From a bacterium D16-56 (GTDB taxonomy: Bacteria; Bacillota; Clostridia; Lachnospirales; Lachnospiraceae), in NCBI GenBank assembly GCA_003611875.1, contig RAYY01000005.1, forward strand, positions 62,001 through 126,000: a stretch of 64,000 nt of DNA, read 5' to 3'. Each line of letters starts with the position of its first letter. Within the stretch, counting starts at the first letter, position 1. Below, piece by piece: positions 41,546 to 50,752 of this stretch. The position numbers and the translations under genes are program-made. The notes below the pieces were generated by a model that was given only the letters and a program-made list of their open reading frames with translations, was not told the DNA's origin and did not search any database.

Positions 41546-43465
41546 CTAATCTTCCCCGCAGCGAATCACAAATTCACATTCCGCCAGCATAATTCTGTCC
41601 TTGTCATGGAGCAGATAAGGGGTATTGCTCTCGATCCGCGTTTTACTTCCATTGATATACGTTCCGTTTTTGGAATTAATGTCAATGACATAATGGTGAT
41701 TGTTCCGGAAAACAAACCTGGCATGGACCTTTCCTACAGTTGCATTTTTTACCGCAAAATCAACCTGGCTGGCCAGCCGTCCGATGATCACACCCTCCGG
41801 ACTGCCCAACGGAATTTTAACCAGCCTGCCGTTTTCGTAATATTCCAGATAGGCTGCCATTGCCTCCTCTGAGGCGCCGTCCCATAGTTGGGTTACTTCT
41901 GTATCCGAATCTGCCTCCTGAAAATAATCCTGGCCGGAAGGCGGCGCTGCCTCCCATCCCCCAGGCACCAGCTGCCCCATATAGGGCTGGCCATAGGGCT
42001 GCATTGGCTGCTGAGACTGTCCATGAGGCATCTGCGGCGGCGTCAACGGCACAGCCGATGGCTGACCGTATGGCATGGATGCCGGCGGCTGGCCATAAGG
42101 CGGTATGGGCTGCGGCTGGCCATAGGGTTCTGCCGGATGGGATCCATACGGAGAAGCCGGCTGCGGCTGGCCGGAATCCCCGCCTTTTTCACCTGTCTGC
42201 TTCTTCTCTCTGCCAGGCTTTGCCCCTTTTCGATTTACATAAATCTCCCGGTATAAAATAATCTCGGCCAATGCAACCAAAATCACCAGTGCAAGAACAT
42301 TGTTGACCATAATCTGGCCAAACTCGTCCACAAACAATCCGAAGGAAATTCCGCCTGCCACAGCCAGCATCACCAATGCCTGGGGCAGAAGAAACATTTT
42401 CTTGGCTTTTTCCGGATCAAACTCCTTTTGATTTTCGTTATTTTTATCCTTTGTTTTCTTTTTCTCAGGCTTCTGCCCGGTCTTTGCTTTTGGCTTATTT
42501 GGCTTATCCGGCTTATCCTTTGGCACTGCAGGCGCTTTCTTCGGCTTTTTCTTTGAAGCCTTCTTTGAAGGTATGCTTTCCTCCTCCTGCGGCGGTTCTG
42601 CCAGACTGCTGTCAGCTTCCCCAAAGCCAGGCTGCACATTCCCATGATAGGCCTGTGCCGGCATTCCAGGCTGCACATTGCCTCCGCAGCCCTGCATCGG
42701 CGCTCCGGGCTGTACATTCCCTCCATAGCCTGGCACCGGCATTCCGGGCTGCACATTCCCTCCGCAGCCCTGCATCGGCGCTCCGGGCTGCACATTCCCT
42801 CCATAGCCCTGCATCGGCATTCCAGATTGAGAATCCCCTATTTGCCCATATCCATAAGGAGCAAAGGAGAGATTCCGATCACCCCCATACCCTTTTTTCG
42901 AATCTGTCCTTTTTCCCTGATACGGCTTCAGACAATTTTCCAGCCGCTCCATCGAAAAGGAAGGATCATTTAATTCCTTCAGCAAAACCTGCACCAGGTT
43001 ATCGCCGGACATTTCCAGCTTATCATGCATAATCAGATCCGAGATCAGCTCCTTTACCCCCCATTCCTTTGACTGCTCAACAGGCAGATAAGGGAAGGTA
43101 GGCTTGCAGGTTCCCGGATCTACATAAATATACTCTGGTTCCATCACAATGCCCTCTGCCGGAAGCCGGTAAGCAGATGCGTCTCGGACAGCCAGAATCA
43201 CCCCCTCTATCAGATTCAGCAATTCCTTTCTTTTCAGTTTTCTTTTTTCTAAAACCTGGCTGAGAGGAATCTGAGAGGTGATATTATAGTATATCACGGT
43301 CTCTCCGTCCATAAGCTGTCTGGATGCTGCCAAAAGATTGGCAATATCATTTGACATTAAGGTCTCCAGCTGATAATGGATTACCTCCATACCCGACGGA
43401 CACTGCACTGTCATGTAGCTGGAAACTCCCAATGTTTCATATGAGATCTTTAGTTGTTCATTCAT
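41546..43465 (-). CDS. FHA-domain protein with N-terminal DUF6382/EssB-like domain
   Basis: A 639-residue membrane protein. The start MNEQLKISYE at 43465 has GGAGG 8 nt upstream. Residues about 1-185 resemble DUF6382; the stretch SQVLEKRKLKRKELLNLIEGVILAVRDASAYRL followed by GIVMEPEYIYVDPGTCKPTFPYLPV recalls the pseudokinase-like domain of EssB/YukC (my reading). Then come five NVQPG repeats, a Lys-rich linker, two hydrophobic helices (LPQALVMLAVAGGISFGLFV; VLALVILVALAEIILY), a Pro/Gln/Tyr-rich linker, and a C-terminal FHA domain (IIGRLASQVDFAV, KVHARF, NSKNGTYING). It should bind phosphothreonine near the membrane. Between a prepilin peptidase and PP2C. Confidence 0.82.
   Translation of the reverse strand: MNEQLKISYETLGVSSYMTVQCPSGMEVIHYQLETLMSNDIANLLAASRQLMDGETVIYYNITSQIPLSQVLEKRKLKRKELLNLIEGVILAVRDASAYRLPAEGIVMEPEYIYVDPGTCKPTFPYLPVEQSKEWGVKELISDLIMHDKLEMSGDNLVQVLLKELNDPSFSMERLENCLKPYQGKRTDSKKGYGGDRNLSFAPYGYGQIGDSQSGMPMQGYGGNVQPGAPMQGCGGNVQPGMPVPGYGGNVQPGAPMQGCGGNVQPGMPAQAYHGNVQPGFGEADSSLAEPPQEEESIPSKKASKKKPKKAPAVPKDKPDKPNKPKAKTGQKPEKKKTKDKNNENQKEFDPEKAKKMFLLPQALVMLAVAGGISFGLFVDEFGQIMVNNVLALVILVALAEIILYREIYVNRKGAKPGREKKQTGEKGGDSGQPQPASPYGSHPAEPYGQPQPIPPYGQPPASMPYGQPSAVPLTPPQMPHGQSQQPMQPYGQPYMGQLVPGGWEAAPPSGQDYFQEADSDTEVTQLWDGASEEAMAAYLEYYENGRLVKIPLGSPEGVIIGRLASQVDFAVKNATVGKVHARFVFRNNHHYVIDINSKNGTYINGSKTRIESNTPYLLHDKDRIMLAECEFVIRCGED
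42632..42828 (-). repeat. 39-bp tandem repeats encoding 13-residue NVQPG units
   Basis: Five units of the form GYGGNVQPGAPMQ with small changes (GCGGNVQPGMP, YHGNVQPG). Alternate copies are nearly identical in DNA, so they expand by unequal exchange. Confidence 0.8.
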
Positions 43466-43562
43466 ATCCCTAACCTCCATTTACCAATACCTGTAAGCCA
43501 AATAACAGGACAGCTCCCAATCACTTGGCAAACCTTATTCCGGATCCGTTATGAACGGTTCC

Positions 43563-44198
43563 CTATGCTGTGAAGCCCTGTGAAACCATCTGAATCGCCA
43601 TGCCTGCAGCCAGAAACGGTACAAAAGGAAACTCTGTCCTCACATCCTTCCTCCATACCAGCAGCAGGCCGATGCCGTAGACCAGGGATAAGCCCATTGC
43701 AAAAAACAAAAGCTGCAGCGTATATCCCCAGCCTGCCGTCATGGCGGTTGCCCCCAAAAGCTTTACGTCTCCCCATCCCATCTTTCTCCCCATGATCCAC
43801 ACAAAAGCAAATAATACCCCTGCAAACAGCATTCCGGACAAAAGGGTTTTTCCCAGAATTTCCAGAGGCGTCCCCAGGGCACCCATAAGCATCTGCCCTG
43901 CAAAATAACACAGCAGAATCTCATCCGGCACGATCCTTCTTTTTCCGTCTATCATAGCCAATATCCCGTAGGTATAGAAAAGATCTGCCGACCGCAACAT
44001 GGTCAGGGCTTTTCCGGAGCCAAGCCATACCAAGCCATACAGCAGCAGGCAGACAAAGGATAACACTGCCGTCTGCTTTTCACACCATACCTGACAGCAG
44101 GAACGCTCTCTGTCCTTCCACAGAGAGACAATCCATGCGGCCTTCATTCCTCCCAATATTGATACTGCCGCCAAGGTCAGAATTTCCCATATTGTCAT
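43563..44198 (-). CDS. Prepilin peptidase, A24 family, first copy
   Basis: A 211-residue membrane protease with seven or so hydrophobic stretches. Catalytic aspartates lie in LAMIDGKRRIVPDEI and in GWGDVKLLGATAM. It resembles the C-terminal peptidase half of PilD/ComC rather than the smaller CpaA at 40131. It follows the TadE-like gene by 16 nt, and its stop lies just before a recurring TAGG-GAACCG-TTCA motif. It probably processes the pilin at 48652 and the TadE-like proteins, which have G-xxxx-E cleavage sites. Confidence 0.88.
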   Translation of the reverse strand: MTIWEILTLAAVSILGGMKAAWIVSLWKDRERSCCQVWCEKQTAVLSFVCLLLYGLVWLGSGKALTMLRSADLFYTYGILAMIDGKRRIVPDEILLCYFAGQMLMGALGTPLEILGKTLLSGMLFAGVLFAFVWIMGRKMGWGDVKLLGATAMTAGWGYTLQLLFFAMGLSLVYGIGLLLVWRKDVRTEFPFVPFLAAGMAIQMVSQGFTA

Positions 44199-44214
44199 TC
44201 TCCACGCATCCTTG

Positions 44215-45324
44215 TCAATCGATTTCCTTTGTGGTGATCTGGATATCCGGATATTTTTCCCGAATCTCTTTTACTGCCTGGTCATAGCTTGCCCGGTCAA
44301 TCTCTCGTCCGCCTTTTGAGGAAGGAATGTAGATCACCAGCTCCCTGCTTTTAATATCATCCCTTTTCAGCGTTACCCCGTCATAGGTAGTGTCCTGAAA
44401 ATTTTCCATTTTCTTGCATTCCCGGCTTATGGCGGCCTTGATTCCGGATACATTCTGATAGCTGGCATCCCGCAGATCTATGGAACACTCTGCAGTGGCC
44501 TTTCCGCTTGCCGAATCATAAGCAGAATATGCCGGAAAATGATTGGGAAGATTTCTCACCCCTTCTTGCTCCTGAATCGCATTTCCTCGCTTTACCGGCG
44601 CCATCTCCCATACACTCATCTCCTCCGCCTTCTGGCTGCTGCTGCCTCCGTCAAAGGCAGAAGAACCACTCATTCCCCGAATACAGGCACGGTTCGCCAG
44701 ATTCATGGAGGGCAGAATATCTACCGGCATCACAGGATCAATGGTATAACAGACCACCAGATCTATGGTGGAGCCATCCTCAAAAAAGCTGGAGCTGTTC
44801 AGATTCAGTCCCTTCAGGCCGCCCACGACCCGCAGCGCCTCAAGCCTTGCGTCTGCCCCGTTTCCCTGGGCATCTGCTCCGATATAGCTTTCCATCAAAG
44901 GCCGGACCACCAGCTCTATAAGCTGCTGGTTTGCTTCCTTTCCTGCCTGTCCTAAAAGCGTTGCCCCGATATTTTTGATGATTTCCTTTGGATCTGTGGT
45001 TCCGTTGTATTTTTCTGTAATATTCCCGGAACTAAATTCCTGATAAAACCGGACCAGCTCCTCAATATCCCCGTTAAACTGCTTGGTTCTTTTGGCCGTT
45101 CCCTCCTGAATCTGCTGATTGATATCATTCAGTCCCGAGACCTGATACAGATAGGAATACATGGATAGTTCTTTTGCTGTCTGGCTGACTGCATGCTGAA
45201 TCAGCCCATATACATAGACGATCCTCATAATATAGAGAATGGTCACAATAATCATCAGAAAGATAGAATAGGAAATGCTGGCCTCTATACTCAGCACCCC
45301 TTTTTGGCCTTTTTTTCTTCTCAT
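44215..45324 (-). CDS. TadE/TadF-like pseudopilin, long form
   Basis: A 369-residue protein with a short basic leader and a prepilin-like site: QKG, then VLSIEASISYSIFLMIIVTIL, in which the residue five after the Gly is Glu, as required by type IV prepilin peptidases. The rest is extracellular, with mixed helices and strands (SQTAKELSMYSYLYQVSG, CYTIDPVMPVDILP). Most TadE/F proteins are shorter. The C-terminus (KKMENFQDTTYDGVTLKRDDIKSRELVIYIPSSKG) is distinctive. It likely caps or primes the Flp pilus. Between the DUF5702 gene and a prepilin peptidase. Confidence 0.75.
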   Translation of the reverse strand: MRRKKGQKGVLSIEASISYSIFLMIIVTILYIMRIVYVYGLIQHAVSQTAKELSMYSYLYQVSGLNDINQQIQEGTAKRTKQFNGDIEELVRFYQEFSSGNITEKYNGTTDPKEIIKNIGATLLGQAGKEANQQLIELVVRPLMESYIGADAQGNGADARLEALRVVGGLKGLNLNSSSFFEDGSTIDLVVCYTIDPVMPVDILPSMNLANRACIRGMSGSSAFDGGSSSQKAEEMSVWEMAPVKRGNAIQEQEGVRNLPNHFPAYSAYDSASGKATAECSIDLRDASYQNVSGIKAAISRECKKMENFQDTTYDGVTLKRDDIKSRELVIYIPSSKGGREIDRASYDQAVKEIREKYPDIQITTKEID

Positions 45325-45336
45325 GTGTCCCTGCCC

Positions 45337-47838
45337 TTAATATCCCTGATAAATGGTATTCGTAAAATGCATCCGCCCTGTATAGCCTTTCTGCTCATAA
45401 GCCTGGCCAAAAGGCATCACACTGCCGAACAGGTAACGGATCGACAGCTTGGTATCTGCATGAAGATAGGTATAAGCCTTTGCCATGGTAAAATCCGTCT
45501 CTCCTGCCTTGATCATATTCATCTCGATCAGATCCGCTGACCGCATGATCCGTTTTTCCCTCCCCTTTATCAGCAGAAGGATCAGCAGATAATCCTCATA
45601 AGATACGAAAACTCCGGTCTCTCCATAATGATCAATCAGCCTATCGCCCGTATTCTTAGGTGAAACCGTCAAAAGAAGATTATTCTTGGTCTTCAGCAGC
45701 GGTACCCTGTATCCGTCGGATATCAGATAATTCATCTCAAGAATGGTCTCTGCTGTGGCCCATGCAGTCAGGAAAATCCAGAAAAACACCGTCTCCGGAA
45801 CCACTCCTGCGGTGGCCACACTGGCTGCCGCCGCAGCCGCATGACACGCAGCCTTAATGTCCTCGTGCATGTACATGACGATCAGGTTGTTGGCCAGACG
45901 TTCCGCAAAAATGGTAGCGTAAACTGCCGCTTCATTGGCCATATCGCTCTGATTTCCATAAACCAGGTATTCGACCTCACTCCGCAGAACCGTATCCCTG
46001 TCCTTCTTCGGATCCAGCCGCATATCCAGCTCTCCGTCCGGGTGGGCATACCGCCATTTCGGCATATAAAAGCTGTTCTTCTCCCCATCCGGCATTCCCT
46101 CAGAAGAAAATTTCTCCACTCCGGTCAGTCTGGTCTTAAAGGTTCCGAACATATAGGTCAGACACAATACATCGTCCCGCACGGTCTCTGCCGCATCCAA
46201 AATCATACTGTGCTTTCCCTGGTTCAAGATATTTTTTGAGGCAGTCAGATCGCTTTCCTTGTTAAAAAAATTGGTATTGTTTTCTTTTTTCGGATCGGAA
46301 GAAAAGGCAGCAGACGGTCTTTTGTTATACACGGCATCCTCCACCTTGCGCCGCCCTGAAGCCTCCTCGGATTCCTCCTCAGAATCCCCGGTTTTTCCTG
46401 ACAGGTCCTCGGCAATGCTTTCATCGATTGAATCACTGGAAATTCCTTTATATTTACGAGAAGGATTCACTTTCTCGGGATCCCATTGTTTGTTTACAAA
46501 ATAATCCAGATACTGATTTACTGCCGGTTTATAGCCTTTTGAGGCTCCCCTTCTCTCCAATGCCTGGTCTTCGTCTGTCGTGCTGCCCGCCCCGCCCACA
46601 AAATAATAGTAATATTCCGTGATTTCATCGTCCTCCTCATCATCGTCCTCGTCGTCCCCCTGGCTCTCCCGCATTTCTTCAATCACCTCTATATATTTGG
46701 TGATCGCCTCGTCAATGTCCTCCATAACCTGCTCTAAATTTGACTGGATATCAGAATCCTGTTTCATCTGCTCCAGAACCGGATCCTGGAGCAGATTTTG
46801 AATCTCCGGAAGGTAATCACGGTTATAAAAATCAATATTTTCTTGTGCATCCTTTATCAGCTCCTGCACGGATTCATTGTCTGATGCCTTGCCCTGATTC
46901 TGTGACTGAAAATCCTCCAGCCGCCCAATCGCCTTTTCCACCTCATCCTTTGCTTTTTGAGCCTGTTTCAGTACGTCTCCTGCCTGACGGCATGCTTCCC
47001 CTGCCGCTGTTTTCAGATCCCTGCGGTTTCTCTCATAGGCATTGGCTGCAGTCCGTTCTGAGGAAGACAGGGTTTCCTCGGTATCCGTATTCTCAACACG
47101 GATTTTTACCATGTTGGCCCTCAGAGAGACAAAATATTGTTCCTGAGCTGTTTTCACCGTCCGAAGCTTTTCATTTAAAGTCTCGATTTCATCCCGCAGC
47201 GCCTTCAGCTCCTGATCAGCAGCAGCATTTTTCTCGTCTGCGTCCATCTTGCCTTCCATCACCTCGGAGGTTTCTTCATTTTTCTTAGCTTCCTCTTTTA
47301 GATTTCCCAGGTTGCGGAAAATATCCATCCGGTCTGCCATCACATACAGCCCGCGGAATTTGGAATACTCCACCATCTGGCTTTCCAGAACGCTTTGGTT
47401 GGCTAGGCTGTACAGCGGCTCCACCGTACAGTCGTCTACCTTAAAATCATAGAGATTTAAAAAGGATTCCCCCATATAGGATTTCTGACCCGTAAGGGTC
47501 GTCTTCATAATATCCCAGAGCCGCTCGGAATACTCACTGTTGCCGGACATTCCATAGGCCAGCAGCGTAGCATTCAGGCTTTCCTGAAAAATACTCTTCA
47601 CCTTGTCCCCATCGCTCTCATCCAAAGCAAACAGGCCAAACTGGTCCTTTAAGATCTGGTTATAGCCTGCCAGTACACTGGACGCCGCCAGGTCCGTGGC
47701 CTCCTGGGCCATGGCCCTGGCGCTTGCCATCCGGCTTCCGTCTATCAGCACGGCGGAAAGCAGCATGGTAGGAATGGTTATAATAACCAGAAATATGGAG
47801 ACCGCTCCCTTTATCCTTCTGTTTCTGAAAATTTTCAT
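45337..47838 (-). CDS. TadG-like protein with DUF5702-type body
   Basis: An 833-residue exported protein anchored by an N-terminal helix: RRIKGAVSIFLVIITIPTMLLSAVLIDGSRMA, followed by ARAMAQEATDLAASSVLAGYN, the usual TadE/G start. The position five after Gly is Phe, not Glu, so it may not be cleaved. Residues about 185-395 are coiled coil, then a very acidic stretch (GDDEDDDEEDDEITEYYYY) and a globular C-terminal half with hydrophobic segments near residues 670-715. Such proteins are typical of clostridial tad loci and may form a wall-spanning shaft. Length is large but matches this subfamily by look. Confidence 0.78.
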   Translation of the reverse strand: MKIFRNRRIKGAVSIFLVIITIPTMLLSAVLIDGSRMASARAMAQEATDLAASSVLAGYNQILKDQFGLFALDESDGDKVKSIFQESLNATLLAYGMSGNSEYSERLWDIMKTTLTGQKSYMGESFLNLYDFKVDDCTVEPLYSLANQSVLESQMVEYSKFRGLYVMADRMDIFRNLGNLKEEAKKNEETSEVMEGKMDADEKNAAADQELKALRDEIETLNEKLRTVKTAQEQYFVSLRANMVKIRVENTDTEETLSSSERTAANAYERNRRDLKTAAGEACRQAGDVLKQAQKAKDEVEKAIGRLEDFQSQNQGKASDNESVQELIKDAQENIDFYNRDYLPEIQNLLQDPVLEQMKQDSDIQSNLEQVMEDIDEAITKYIEVIEEMRESQGDDEDDDEEDDEITEYYYYFVGGAGSTTDEDQALERRGASKGYKPAVNQYLDYFVNKQWDPEKVNPSRKYKGISSDSIDESIAEDLSGKTGDSEEESEEASGRRKVEDAVYNKRPSAAFSSDPKKENNTNFFNKESDLTASKNILNQGKHSMILDAAETVRDDVLCLTYMFGTFKTRLTGVEKFSSEGMPDGEKNSFYMPKWRYAHPDGELDMRLDPKKDRDTVLRSEVEYLVYGNQSDMANEAAVYATIFAERLANNLIVMYMHEDIKAACHAAAAAASVATAGVVPETVFFWIFLTAWATAETILEMNYLISDGYRVPLLKTKNNLLLTVSPKNTGDRLIDHYGETGVFVSYEDYLLILLLIKGREKRIMRSADLIEMNMIKAGETDFTMAKAYTYLHADTKLSIRYLFGSVMPFGQAYEQKGYTGRMHFTNTIYQGY

Positions 47839-47852
47839 CGTTCCCCCACTCT

Positions 47853-48533
47853 CTACTTCAGCAGATCCGTCACCTTTTCAATGGCTTGCTTAATTTTCTG
47901 ATATCCGTCCTGCGCAGAGGCAAAGAGCTTTGTCTGGCTGGCCACATCCACCACAATATCTACATTCCTCACAAAATCAGGGGCATCTGTTACGGCTGAT
48001 ACTGCCGTTGTGTTCACCTCAAAGGGTCCCTTCTTCCCAAACATCCTGGCAATCGCGTCCACCGGAGTGCTGTAGGTGCTGTGAATGTTCACCTTTACCC
48101 TTTTGGCGATCAGATAATCCTTCACCTCTGTGTAGGACCCTCCGTTCTGATTTTTTGCGCTTAAAATATCATTCTTTCCAATTCTTTCTGCCACATATCT
48201 ATCTACAAGAGCTTTATACTCTCCTTGTTTTCCACCGTCAAAAAAGGGGACATTTCGATAGGGATCCCGTATTTTAAAATCCTCCAGTGTCTTAATCCCT
48301 GTGGTCATATCCGACACCCGGGAGCTATACACCACAGATCCCCTCTCAGAAGCCTGTACGGACAAGCTCTGCAGGCTCACCTCCTGATACAAAACCATCC
48401 CCATAAATAAAATCAAAATCAGGGAAAAGAAAATCGCCGGAAAAATAATGGTGAGTTCAATGGTAAGATATCCATCCTGCCTTCCCCCCTTTCCGGAGCC
48501 ATAACCTTCCGGTCTGTTTATATCCTGTCTCAT
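47853..48533 (-). CDS. TadE-like pseudopilin
   Basis: A 226-residue protein. After RPEGYGSGKGGRQDG comes YLTIELTIIFPAIFFSLILILF, a prepilin cleavage site with Glu at +5 and a hydrophobic helix. The extracellular part has ASERGSVVYSSRVSDM and a final VDVASQTKLFASAQDGYQKIKQAIEKV. It starts with GGGGAGG 5 nt upstream, downstream of the pilin gene with a hairpin between them. Likely a minor pilin at the pilus base or tip. Confidence 0.8.
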   Translation of the reverse strand: MRQDINRPEGYGSGKGGRQDGYLTIELTIIFPAIFFSLILILFMGMVLYQEVSLQSLSVQASERGSVVYSSRVSDMTTGIKTLEDFKIRDPYRNVPFFDGGKQGEYKALVDRYVAERIGKNDILSAKNQNGGSYTEVKDYLIAKRVKVNIHSTYSTPVDAIARMFGKKGPFEVNTTAVSAVTDAPDFVRNVDIVVDVASQTKLFASAQDGYQKIKQAIEKVTDLLK

Positions 48534-48557
48534 CCGGTCCTCCCCAAAGCCTTTTCT

Positions 48558-48617
48558 GCGCTGTGTGCCCGGCCAAATTCCTGCTTTTGCAATATCTTCC
48601 GGTCCGGCACACAGCGC
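48558..48617 (-). other. Stable hairpin between the Flp pilin gene and tadE
   Basis: GCGCTGTGTGCC (48558-48569) pairs perfectly with GGCACACAGCGC (48606-48617), extended by more pairs inside. No T-run follows on the minus strand. It lies 34 nt after the pilin stop and could protect the pilin transcript from 3' decay, or lower expression downstream. Confidence 0.65.
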
Positions 48618-48651
48618 CGATTTTCATTCTTTTCGGCAAATGCTGAAGCAA

Positions 48652-48840
48652 TCAGCCCCCATCGCTTGGCGCTCCTACCAAATCAGTTTTAAACACTGTA
48701 TTCATGATGCCTTGTGCAAATGCAAAAATCTGCTTTCTAAACAACAATGCAATGCACATCAATGCCGCAATAATCATGACCAGCTCTACGGTTCCCATAC
48801 CGTCTTCTTCCTCATAAAACCGTTTTAACAGTTCCATCAC
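48652..48840 (-). CDS. Flp-type IVb major pilin
   Basis: A 62-residue prepilin: a leader MMELLKRFYEEEDG, cleavage after Gly, then MGTVELVMIIAALMCIALLF with Glu at +5, and a short tail FRKQIFAFAQGIMNTVFKTDL. Size and layout are those of Flp pilins that polymerise into the tad pilus. GGGAGG precedes GTG 48840 and ATG 48837; either may start translation. Hairpins flank the gene on both sides (48558-48617 and 48889-48904), fitting the need for high pilin levels. Confidence 0.85.
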   Translation of the reverse strand: MMELLKRFYEEEDGMGTVELVMIIAALMCIALLFRKQIFAFAQGIMNTVFKTDLVGAPSDGG

Positions 48841-48888
48841 GTTCCACCTCCCTTTCTCCGATGTTTCTTTTTCTTTTATTTATAAAAT

Positions 48889-48904
48889 TATCGGAAAACC
48901 GATA
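48889..48904 (-). other. Hairpin upstream of the pilin gene
   Basis: TATCGG (48889-48894), AAAA, CCGATA (48899-48904), 6 bp perfect, between tadC and the pilin gene. On the minus strand it is followed by ATTTTATAAAT. Could be a weak terminator or a processing barrier. Confidence 0.45.
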
Positions 48905-48930
48905 GTTTTACCCACCTGCTTGATCGGTTC

Positions 48931-49866
48931 CTACATGCCGGAGGTCATGCTCATCACTGCCGGGGCAGCCACAATCAGAACGATCCCCAGAAACATGATC
49001 ATCATGGGAATGAGAATCTTGGTGCTGGCCTGCTCACCGATGGCCTTGGCCGCATTCTTCCTCATCTCCCAGCACTCCCGCCCCTGCTCCCGCAAAACCG
49101 GAACCACCTCAGAACCACCCCGCTTCAGGTTCATAACAATCACGGATACAAACTTTGTCACCTCTTTCACATGGCACCGTCTGGCAAATTCCTCATAGGC
49201 AATACCCTCCGGCCTTCCTGCCTTAATCTCAGCCATGGCATACCGCATTTCATCGTACAAAATGTGCTCCCGCTTGTTTTCATTGATGATCTTTTCCCAT
49301 GCCTTTGAGATAGTCATTCCGGCATTGACCAGCAGCGTCAGCTTATTGACAAACTCCGGAAATTCCATTTGGATGGAAAGACGCCGTTTCTCAATCGTCC
49401 CCTTTAAGCTGCTGTCCACCAGAAAAGGAACCGCAAAAAACGCCGCCACGGCTCCCCCGGTAAATATCAGACCGTCTGTGCTTCCCTGGGCTGACTGAAT
49501 TGCCCCGATCACGGAAACTCCCACTGCGGCAATCAGACCCACTGCCATACGGTAGCCATTATGGATAAAATGGTAAAATTCTGCTTCCTTCGGCCCACGA
49601 ATCTCCAATATTTTCTGATAAACCTGATTATTGTGCCTGGCCAATGCAGAATGCAGGGACAATGGCATGATTTTTCCGAAAATCTCCAGCTCATTCATGG
49701 CCAGACCAATGGGAATAAAATCCTTCAGCCCATATTCTTCCTTATCCAGATATTCCACATATTCATCATACACCCCCTTTGATTTCAGGTAAAACACCAG
49801 AAAAATAAGCAGAAAAACAACGCAGATTATTATGGAAACGATCATCCCTGCCATTGCCATTCCCAT
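48931..49866 (-). CDS. tadC: TadC-like pilus assembly platform protein (GspF domain)
   Basis: A 311-residue membrane protein. The start MGMAMAGMIVS at 49866 has AAAGGAGG upstream; a TTG seven codons earlier lies over that ribosome site. It has one N-terminal helix, then two central ones and a C-terminal helix (KILIPMMIMFLGIVLIVAAPAVM), around a GspF-type cytoplasmic domain: FPEFVNKLTLLVNAGMTISKAWEKII ... RPEGIAYEEFARRCHVKEVTKFVSVIVMNLKRGG. With TadB it forms the inner platform turned by TadA. Follows tadB by 27 nt. Confidence 0.9.
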   Translation of the reverse strand: MGMAMAGMIVSIIICVVFLLIFLVFYLKSKGVYDEYVEYLDKEEYGLKDFIPIGLAMNELEIFGKIMPLSLHSALARHNNQVYQKILEIRGPKEAEFYHFIHNGYRMAVGLIAAVGVSVIGAIQSAQGSTDGLIFTGGAVAAFFAVPFLVDSSLKGTIEKRRLSIQMEFPEFVNKLTLLVNAGMTISKAWEKIINENKREHILYDEMRYAMAEIKAGRPEGIAYEEFARRCHVKEVTKFVSVIVMNLKRGGSEVVPVLREQGRECWEMRKNAAKAIGEQASTKILIPMMIMFLGIVLIVAAPAVMSMTSGM

Positions 49867-49893
49867 TCCCCATCCTCCTTTTTCCAATCATCT

Positions 49894-50688
49894 TCAGACA
49901 CGGATGTTCATAATTTTACTTCCGACAAAATAAGCGGCTCCAAATATGACAATAGCAGCCGTCATAGCCAAACGTCCTACGATCTCCGTGAAAACCGGCT
50001 CCATATAATCACCGGAGGTAACTGTCAAAAACAACACCAAAATAACCGGAAGAACCATCATAAATTGAAATTCATATTTCTTTCCGGATATGGTCATCTC
50101 GATTTCCTGCTTGACCTCAATCTTTTCTCCGATCGTGTTGGAGGTGGAGCGCATCACCTCCATCAGATCACCACCAGTCCGTTTGCAGGTCACAAAAATA
50201 TCTACAAAATTATCAATATCCTCCAGATGGGCCCTCTCTGCAAACTGGCTGAACATTTCCTCAATCGTATTGTTCATCCCGATTCCACGCAGGATATATT
50301 CCAGCTCCACCAAAATATCGGTCTCGGGATCCGGGTAAATCACCTTCAGATCCAGCAAGGCATCCTGAATCCCGGACTCTACAGATTTTCCTACAGCCAG
50401 GGCTGAGGCCAGGGAATAAAGCATGTCCTTAAACTGCAGGGTCAGTTGGTTTTTTCGCTTCTCGATAATCTGTTTGGTACGGATCCCCGGCCATTTAAAC
50501 GCAAACAGCATAAGGACAGAGGATAGGATCTTGCTGTGATAAAACACATATCCCACTGCAAAAAGCACTGCAGCCGCCAGTAAAAGATTCAAAATCCTTT
50601 CCTGTCTTCCCATTACATAAATATCATAATCCTGCAAACCGTCTTCCCGGCCGTTTATCTCCGGATTCTCTTTCTTTTTTCCAAACAT
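49894..50688 (-). CDS. tadB: TadB-like pilus assembly platform protein (GspF domain)
   Basis: A 264-residue membrane protein. The start MFGKKKENPEING at 50688 has AAGGA 4 nt upstream and avoids the tadA overlap that the 60-codon longer frame would need. GspF block: LTLQFKDMLYSLASALAVGKSVESGIQDALLDL ... MFSQFAERAHLEDIDNFVDIFVTCKRTGGDLMEVMRSTS, flanked by hydrophobic helices at both ends. Partner of TadC. 64 nt downstream of tadA. Confidence 0.88.
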   Translation of the reverse strand: MFGKKKENPEINGREDGLQDYDIYVMGRQERILNLLLAAAVLFAVGYVFYHSKILSSVLMLFAFKWPGIRTKQIIEKRKNQLTLQFKDMLYSLASALAVGKSVESGIQDALLDLKVIYPDPETDILVELEYILRGIGMNNTIEEMFSQFAERAHLEDIDNFVDIFVTCKRTGGDLMEVMRSTSNTIGEKIEVKQEIEMTISGKKYEFQFMMVLPVILVLFLTVTSGDYMEPVFTEIVGRLAMTAAIVIFGAAYFVGSKIMNIRV

Positions 50689-50752
50689 TGGTTCCTTCTG
50701 CCTCCCGATTCTTTCACGGCTTTCCGATTGTTCTTCCCTGTGTCTCTTTTTT

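Noticed and set aside
42370..42804. Minus-strand frame with repeated ECRC-like units inside the FHA gene
   Set aside because: It is the alternative frame of the NVQPG repeat region, so its own repeats are a by-product.
42632..42828. CRISPR-like repeat array
   Set aside because: The repeats are in frame tandem coding repeats without unique spacers, inside the FHA gene.
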